Shown: positions 58,410-64,000 of the stretch, piece after piece | Position numbering within the stretch: position 1 is the stretch's first letter | Layout of the letters: each line of letters opens with the position of its first letter | Source of the DNA: Candidatus Merdivivens pullicola | GTDB lineage: Bacteria; Bacteroidota; Bacteroidia; Bacteroidales; UBA932 | Direction: 5' to 3' | Assembly: GCA_017694945.1 (NCBI GenBank) | Contig: JADIMA010000008.1 | Span: 1 to 64,000, forward strand | DNA: 64,000 nt | Position numbers and translations under genes: made by a program | The notes under the pieces: model-generated | The model's input: only the letters and a program-made list of their open reading frames with translations | Database searches by the model: none | What the model was told of the DNA's origin: nothing

Positions 58410-59240
58410 ATGAGCAAGAAAAAGATTTTCTTTTCCGTATTCATCGCACTTTGTATTTATGGTCGGGCGGAAGCCCAGCGCATAAAGGGGAGCGATACTC
58501 TTTTGCCACTGACGCAAGAACTTGCCGAAGAATATGTAGGCGCGCATCCTTCAGAGGAGGTGATAGTCACCGGAGGCGGAACAGGTGTAGGCGTGGCGTC
58601 CCTTATGGAAAACACTACTGACATAGCCATGGCTTCACGCCGAATCAAGTTCGGTGAAAAGATGAGATTTGCCGAGGAGGGACTTGACTACCGTGAGGTG
58701 GTCGTGGCCTACGACGCCCTTGCGGTAGTGGTAAATCCTTCCAATCCTGTTGACAGTCTGACAAGAGAGCAGTTGGAAGCCATTTTCCGTGGAAAAATCA
58801 CAAACTGGAAAGACGTCGGAGGCGAGGACATGAAGATTATCGTGTATTCGCGCGAAACATCTTCCGGAACTTATGAGTTTTTCAAAGAAAGCGTACTGGA
58901 AAACAAAAATTACAAGGCAAGTGTGCTCTCCATGCCCGCGACCGGGGCGATAATCCAGTCTGTAAGGCAGACAAAGGGAGCAATAGGCTACATAGGGCTG
59001 GCATACCTCAATCAATATGTAAAGCCTCTCGCTGTCTCGTATGATGAAGGGAAACATTATGCCGCACCTTCCGTTGAAACTGCTGCAGATGGCTCCTATC
59101 CGATAGTAAGACCATTATATTATTATTATGATGCGGAAGACGAACCGGCGGTGTCGCCGTTTATTTCATATGTCCTTTCTCCCGAAGGACAGGAGTCGGT
59201 GTCCGGCCAGGGGTTCATACCGGTAAATAATGGGCAATGA
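58410..59240 (+). CDS. pstS: phosphate ABC transporter substrate-binding protein
   Basis: IKGSDTLLPLTQELAEEY, GGGTGVGVASLMENTTDIAMASR, REQLEAIFRGKITNWKDVGG, SRETSSGTYEFF. Confidence 0.93.
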   Translation: MSKKKIFFSVFIALCIYGRAEAQRIKGSDTLLPLTQELAEEYVGAHPSEEVIVTGGGTGVGVASLMENTTDIAMASRRIKFGEKMRFAEEGLDYREVVVAYDALAVVVNPSNPVDSLTREQLEAIFRGKITNWKDVGGEDMKIIVYSRETSSGTYEFFKESVLENKNYKASVLSMPATGAIIQSVRQTKGAIGYIGLAYLNQYVKPLAVSYDEGKHYAAPSVETAADGSYPIVRPLYYYYDAEDEPAVSPFISYVLSPEGQESVSGQGFIPVNNGQ

Positions 59241-60438
59241 TATGAGGAGGTTTCTTGAGAAAATCGTGAAGTGGCTGCTTACCGGCAGCGGTTTCGTTAC
59301 CAGCCTTGTGATATTGCTGATTATAGGTTTTCTGTTTACAGAAGGGGCGGGGCTTTTCCGCGAACGTATAATAGAGGAAGGTTATGTGCTTGCGCTCAAT
59401 AAGGACAACCCGGTGAAGGAGATGACCGCCGCCGAAATCAAGGCTGTTTTCGATGAGGATATTGTCAATTGGAAAGAACTTGGCGGTTCTGATATGGCGA
59501 TAGAGACTTTCCGCCTGGAAGATGCGGAAAAATATTTTTCAGAAGAGCAATTGGGCGAACACTATGAGAATGCCGGAGGTCTTATTTCCGGTCTTGTTGC
59601 TTCCAATCCCGGCATGGTGGCGTTTATTCCGGAGACGATGGCCGTTGAAGGCACGGAATTGAATTTTATCAAGGACAAGACGATATCTCCGAAAGAAGTG
59701 TTCCTGGGAAACGAGTGGTTCCCTACAGCCACGCCGGCGCCGCTTTTCGGAATGTGGCCTCTTCTTGCCGGTACTCTGTGGGTCAGTCTGTTTGCTATAC
59801 TTTTCGCTTTGCCTTTCGGCATAAGCATAGCAGTGTATATGGCGGAAGTGGCTTCGCCCCGTGTGCGGAATTTCCTGAAACCCGTGATAGAACTTCTGAA
59901 CGGCATCCCCTCTGTGGTATATGGTTTTTTCGGACTTATAATCATCGTCCCCATACTCCAGCAGGTGTTCGGCCTTCCCGTGGGAGAAAGCGGGCTGGCG
60001 GGCAGCATCGTACTGGCAATCATGGCGCTTCCTACGATAGTCACTGTTGCCGAGGATGCCATGCGTAATTGCCCCCGTTCGCTCAGAGAGGCAAGTCTGG
60101 CATTGGGGGCCACACGCTGGCAGACGATTTACCGGGTCGTGATACCTTCTTCAATGTCAGGTATTGCCTCGGGCGTAGTCCTGGGCATAGGACGGGCGGT
60201 CGGTGAGACGATGGCTGTTCTGATGGTAACAGGCAATGCCGCCGTAGTGCCGGCATCGATACTCGAACCCCTGCGTACGATACCTGCTACAATAGCGGCG
60301 GAACTTGGAGAAGCACCGGCCGGAGGAGCGCATTACCAGTCGTTGTTCCTGTTGGGCGTAATCCTGTTCTTCATAACATTTTTCATCAACCTTTGTGTTG
60401 AATTCATTTCATCGCGCAATAAGGCAAAAAGCAATTGA
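59230..60438 (+). CDS. pstC: phosphate ABC transporter permease PstC with inserted PstS-like periplasmic segment
   Basis: Permease motif EASLALGATRWQTIYRVVIPSSMSGIASGVVLGIGRAVGETMAVLMV; insert MTAAEIKAVFDEDIVNWKELGGSDMAIETF. Confidence 0.92.
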   Translation: MGNDMRRFLEKIVKWLLTGSGFVTSLVILLIIGFLFTEGAGLFRERIIEEGYVLALNKDNPVKEMTAAEIKAVFDEDIVNWKELGGSDMAIETFRLEDAEKYFSEEQLGEHYENAGGLISGLVASNPGMVAFIPETMAVEGTELNFIKDKTISPKEVFLGNEWFPTATPAPLFGMWPLLAGTLWVSLFAILFALPFGISIAVYMAEVASPRVRNFLKPVIELLNGIPSVVYGFFGLIIIVPILQQVFGLPVGESGLAGSIVLAIMALPTIVTVAEDAMRNCPRSLREASLALGATRWQTIYRVVIPSSMSGIASGVVLGIGRAVGETMAVLMVTGNAAVVPASILEPLRTIPATIAAELGEAPAGGAHYQSLFLLGVILFFITFFINLCVEFISSRNKAKSN

Positions 60439-61301
60439 TATCCATGAATAAAAGACTTTCTCAGAAAATGGCGTTCGGTATTTTCAGGACACTGAGCCTG
60501 ATGATAGTGCTTGTCCTGTTCTCAATACTGGGCTTCATAATATACAAAGGGGCCGGTGTTATAAACTGGGATTTTCTTACAAAGGCCCCTTCTGACGGGA
60601 TGACTTCCGGAGGGATTTTTCCGGCAATAGTCGGTACATTGCTGCTTATGCTCGGAAGTGCCGTAGTCGCTTTTCCCATAGGCATAATGAGCGGGATATA
60701 TATGAGTGAATATGCTTCGAAAACGGGCTGGGCCGTCAAGTTCATCCGACTTATGACGAACAATCTCAGCGGTGTGCCTTCAATAGTTTTCGGCCTTTTC
60801 GGCATGGCTTTGTTCGTAAAGTATCTGGGATTCGGGGACAGCATACTGGCCGGTTCGTTTACGCTCGGGCTTCTTTCGCTTCCCTTGGTCATACGTACTA
60901 CGGAAGAGGCTTTGAAAGACATTCCGGACGGCATACGCGAAGGAAGTCTTGCCCTTGGGGCGACGAAACTCCAGACTATATGGAAGGTCATACTGCCGAT
61001 GGGCATGCCCAGGATAATAACGGGTCTGATACTTTCCCTGGGCCGTGTTTCTGGAGAAACAGCGCCGATACTGTTTACATGCGCTGCATATTTTTTCCCC
61101 CAGTTGCCCGCGTCGGTTTTCGACCAGTGCATGGCTCTTCCATACCACCTGTATGTAATCTCTACAAGCGGTACTGACATAGAGGCGCAGCAGCCGATAG
61201 CCTATGGTACTGCACTGGTGCTCATAGTGATAGTACTGGTGATAAATCTGATGGCCGGAGGATTGAGAAAACATTTTGAAAAAAGATTGAAGATAAAGTA
61301 A
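60435..61301 (+). CDS. pstA: phosphate ABC transporter permease PstA
   Basis: SGVPSIVFGLFGMALFV, EGSLALGATKLQTIWKVILPMGMPRIITGLILSLGRVSGETAPI. Confidence 0.95.
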   Translation: MISMNKRLSQKMAFGIFRTLSLMIVLVLFSILGFIIYKGAGVINWDFLTKAPSDGMTSGGIFPAIVGTLLLMLGSAVVAFPIGIMSGIYMSEYASKTGWAVKFIRLMTNNLSGVPSIVFGLFGMALFVKYLGFGDSILAGSFTLGLLSLPLVIRTTEEALKDIPDGIREGSLALGATKLQTIWKVILPMGMPRIITGLILSLGRVSGETAPILFTCAAYFFPQLPASVFDQCMALPYHLYVISTSGTDIEAQQPIAYGTALVLIVIVLVINLMAGGLRKHFEKRLKIK

Positions 61302-61310
61302 TACGAGATA

Positions 61311-62063
61311 ATGGAAAAAATCGAAGCCAGAGATGTCAATTTTTACTATGGAGACTTTCACGCGCTGAAAGGGATATCGCTTGATGTGCCACGTAATAAA
61401 GTAGTTGCCTTTATAGGCCCTTCGGGCTGTGGAAAATCAACATTCCTCAGACTTTTCAACCGCATGAACGATCTTGTGCCGGGCTCAAGGCTGGAAGGCG
61501 ACATCAGGATTGACGGCAAGGACATTTATGCGCCGGGAGTGGATGTCGATGAACTTCGCAAGAATGTAGGGATGGTTTTTCAACGCCCTAATCCGTTTCC
61601 GAAAAGCATTTTTGACAACATAGCGTATGGCCTGAAGGTGAACGGAGTAAAGGATAAGAAATTTATCAGGGAAAGGGTTGAAGAATCGTTGCGCGGTGCC
61701 GCGCTTTGGGATGAAGTAAAGGATAAATTGAATGCTTCCGCATATGCTTTGTCGGGAGGGCAGCAGCAGCGTCTCTGTATTGCCAGGGCAATGGCAGTAT
61801 CTCCATCGGTGCTTTTGATGGATGAACCGGCATCTGCTTTGGATCCGATTTCAACAGCAAAGGTGGAAGAACTGATATGCGAACTGCGTAAAGAAGTCAC
61901 GGTGGTGATTGTCACCCATAATATGCAACAGGCCGCAAGAGTCAGCGACAAGACAGCGTTTTTTTACATGGGCGAGATGATCGAGTACGATGATACGAAA
62001 ACTATTTTTACAAACCCTCATAAAGAAGCGACCCAGAATTACATCACCGGGCGTTTCGGTTAA
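61311..62063 (+). CDS. pstB: phosphate ABC transporter ATP-binding protein
   Basis: [58 protein letters not shown]. Confidence 0.97.
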   Translation: MEKIEARDVNFYYGDFHALKGISLDVPRNKVVAFIGPSGCGKSTFLRLFNRMNDLVPGSRLEGDIRIDGKDIYAPGVDVDELRKNVGMVFQRPNPFPKSIFDNIAYGLKVNGVKDKKFIRERVEESLRGAALWDEVKDKLNASAYALSGGQQQRLCIARAMAVSPSVLLMDEPASALDPISTAKVEELICELRKEVTVVIVTHNMQQAARVSDKTAFFYMGEMIEYDDTKTIFTNPHKEATQNYITGRFG

Positions 62064-62074
62064 TATTTTCAGTT

Positions 62075-62758
62075 ATGGTAAAATTTGTAGATGACGAATT
62101 AAAATCTATACGTGCTGAGGTAATACGCATGTGGACTCTGGTATATAATCAGATAGACCAGTCAAGGCTGGCCGTTCTGGGGCTGGATAAAAACATAGCC
62201 CGGCAGATTACAGTCCGCGAAAGGCTTGTTGATGCCTTCGAACTCAAGATTGACAGTGAGATTGAGGATTTCATAGCCCTTTATACTCCGGTGGCGATAG
62301 ATCTGCGTTTCGCGCTTGCGATGTTGAAGATAAACAACGATCTTGAACGAATCGGCGATTATGCCTATAGCATAGCAAGATTCGTAAAAGAGACGGAGGC
62401 CGTGCGGCTTGAGCCTTCATTGGTTGAAAGTCTCGGGCTAGAGCGGATGTTTGAAACAGTACTTGAAATGATGCATGGGCTTAAGCAGGCGTTGGAAGAT
62501 ATGGATCCGGCTAATGCGGTTGCAGTGATTTCAATGGATGATGAACTGGACAGGCTCAAAGCTGCTTCTGACGGGATACTTGTTGAAAATGCAAAAAAGA
62601 ATGTTGACGGGATACCTGTGTATATGGGGCTTGGAAGTATTTTCCGCAAACTGGAGCGTACAGGAGACCATCTCACCAATATTGCAGAAGAAATAGTTTT
62701 CTTCATAGACGCGAAAGTTCTCAAACATAATGGAGGCGGCTCTGCAGATAACCAGTAA
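62075..62758 (+). CDS. phoU: phosphate signalling protein PhoU
   Basis: MVKFVDDELKSIRAEVIRMWTLVYNQIDQS, DLRFALAMLKINNDLERIGDYAYSIARF, RKLERTGDHLTNIAEEIVF. Confidence 0.95.
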   Translation: MVKFVDDELKSIRAEVIRMWTLVYNQIDQSRLAVLGLDKNIARQITVRERLVDAFELKIDSEIEDFIALYTPVAIDLRFALAMLKINNDLERIGDYAYSIARFVKETEAVRLEPSLVESLGLERMFETVLEMMHGLKQALEDMDPANAVAVISMDDELDRLKAASDGILVENAKKNVDGIPVYMGLGSIFRKLERTGDHLTNIAEEIVFFIDAKVLKHNGGGSADNQ

Positions 62759-62813
62759 CGCCTTTTTCGAGCCACGCCATGACTTGACTTGGACATATTG
62801 TTTATTCTTGATT

Positions 62814-62821
62814 TACATTTG
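62814..62821 (+). promoter_or_regulatory. -7 element TACATTTG(C) followed by GGATAATC
   Basis: TAnnTTTG upstream of the GLPGLI-family gene. Confidence 0.5.
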
Positions 62822-62869
62822 CGGATAATCATAAAAAACATTATTTTTGACTGATATAAACGGAAGCAT

Positions 62870-63749
62870 TATGAAAACGTTAAAATCAGTCATTTTTCTT
62901 ATTTCCATATTCATATATTCAAACACTTCCGGCCAGTCGGTAGAAGTCGTCCTGGCGCCTTCGGCAAGCGGGGCGGACAGCATTGGAACGGCTGCGATTG
63001 AGTGCCGTTATGAATATTCGTGGCTCAAGGATACTACGGCAAGGATGTCGGAAACAGGAGAACTGGTTTCTGGAGACAGTACGGATGTGGTGCGCGGGAT
63101 GATTATTCTCCAATGCGGGGGAGGCGTTTCAAAGTTTTATAGTTATGACAAATTCTACATAGACTCGTTGTATTTTTCCGACATCAATAAATACAAGGGA
63201 ATCGACAAACTGTCGAAGGTGAAAAATACTTTTACGGTATATAAGAATTTTCCGGAAGCCGGAAAGATGACGCTTACGGATGCCGTAGGGGCCGACAATT
63301 ACATGGTGGTAGAGGACATTCCCGATTTTGGCTGGGTTGTCTGTGACGAGTGGAAGGAGATTGCCGGCTACAGGGCTTGTAAGGCGACCTGCACGTTCCG
63401 TGGAAGGGACTACGTGGCCTGGTTCGCCCCGGAACTGCCACTGACAGAGGGGCCATGGAAGTTTTCCGGACTTCCCGGGCTTATTATGGAGGTCCGGGAT
63501 GCTGCAAATCAGTACCGATATGAACTGAAAGGCATTGTGCTGAAAGATGCCACGGTTTATATGCTTGATCTTAATTATCTGAAAACGGATTTGGAAAAAT
63601 ACCTGCGGGTTCTCCGCCGTTACAATGAAAATCCCATGCAATTCCTCTTTGATATAGACATGGGAATGATCCAGCAGGTAGTAGTGTCAAAGTCGGACGG
63701 CCCTTCGGGCGAGTTCAAGATAATGTATGATTTTCCGGAAATCATATAA
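62870..63749 (+). CDS. GLPGLI family protein
   Basis: Contains literal KFSGLPGLIMEVRD motif; signal peptide MKTLKSVIFLISIFIYSNTSGQ; ORF track opens at 62847 but the second Met (62870 or nearby) precedes the signal peptide. Confidence 0.88.
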
Positions 63750-64000
63750 GTTTGCGTTTGCCGCTGTCTTGTTGCTTCTGTCATGTATCAGTCTTCATGC
63801 TCAAAATCATAGCATCGAAGGGAAAGTGACAGGGGAGGATGGAGCGCGGCCGATTGCCGGAGCCGTGATTATGTTTTTGCAAGACGGGAAAGATGGGAAA
63901 TATTATTGTATAAGCGGGCCTGACGGTGCTTTTGAACTGCGTTTGCCTGAACCTCCCGGCAGCAAGGATTCGCTCCGTGTATCTATACTCGGATATGAGA
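63727..64000 (+). CDS. carboxypeptidase-regulatory-like-domain secreted/outer-membrane protein, N-terminal part (runs off window end)
   Basis: Own translation MIFRKSYKFAFAAVLLLLSCISLHAQNHSIEGKVTGEDGARPIAGAVIMFLQDGKDGKYYCISGPDGAFELRLPEPPGSKDSLRVSILGYE; overlaps the GLPGLI gene by 23 nt. Confidence 0.8.
   Translation, partial: MIFRKSYKFAFAAVLLLLSCISLHAQNHSIEGKVTGEDGARPIAGAVIMFLQDGKDGKYYCISGPDGAFELRLPEPPGSKDSLRVSILGYE

Noticed and set aside
60461-61180. 239-aa minus-strand ORF
   Set aside because: Antisense shadow of pstA; low-complexity translation

Overview
The window looks like ordinary chromosome from a Bacteroidales/Bacteroidota bacterium. This is inferred from TAnnTTTG-type promoters, a FimA/Mfa-type fimbrial locus, a T9SS cargo-like subtilase with a PorV/PorQ-like protein, a GLPGLI protein and DUF3575/DUF4906/DUF349-type proteins. 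Main blocks: aldo/keto reductase with an AraC regulator; porin; minus-strand fimbrial locus (about 3.1-10.25 kb); methylmalonyl-CoA decarboxylase sodium pump with epimerase (11.0-15.6 kb); housekeeping genes (yebC-like, recF, pdxB, ffh, trmD, yidC, lpxB, surE, gap, bcp); secreted alpha-L-fucosidase and sialidase; diaminopimelate/lysine cluster (36.5-45.5 kb); subtilase/PorV-like pair; secreted unknowns; pst-phoU operon (58.4-62.8 kb). I saw no tRNA, rRNA, CRISPR array, phage or transposase gene. The signals most worth a second look are: (i) a nested hairpin ending in a U-tract between the OmpA-like gene and the major fimbrilin gene (candidate attenuator); (ii) a perfect 24-bp inverted repeat carrying outward-facing promoter elements around a 311-bp noncoding, structured segment; (iii) a -1 frameshift in a DUF3667-type membrane protein; (iv) a PstS-like segment inside PstC; (v) a lamin-tail/OadG fusion. 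All family names come from reading the translations by eye. No database search was run.
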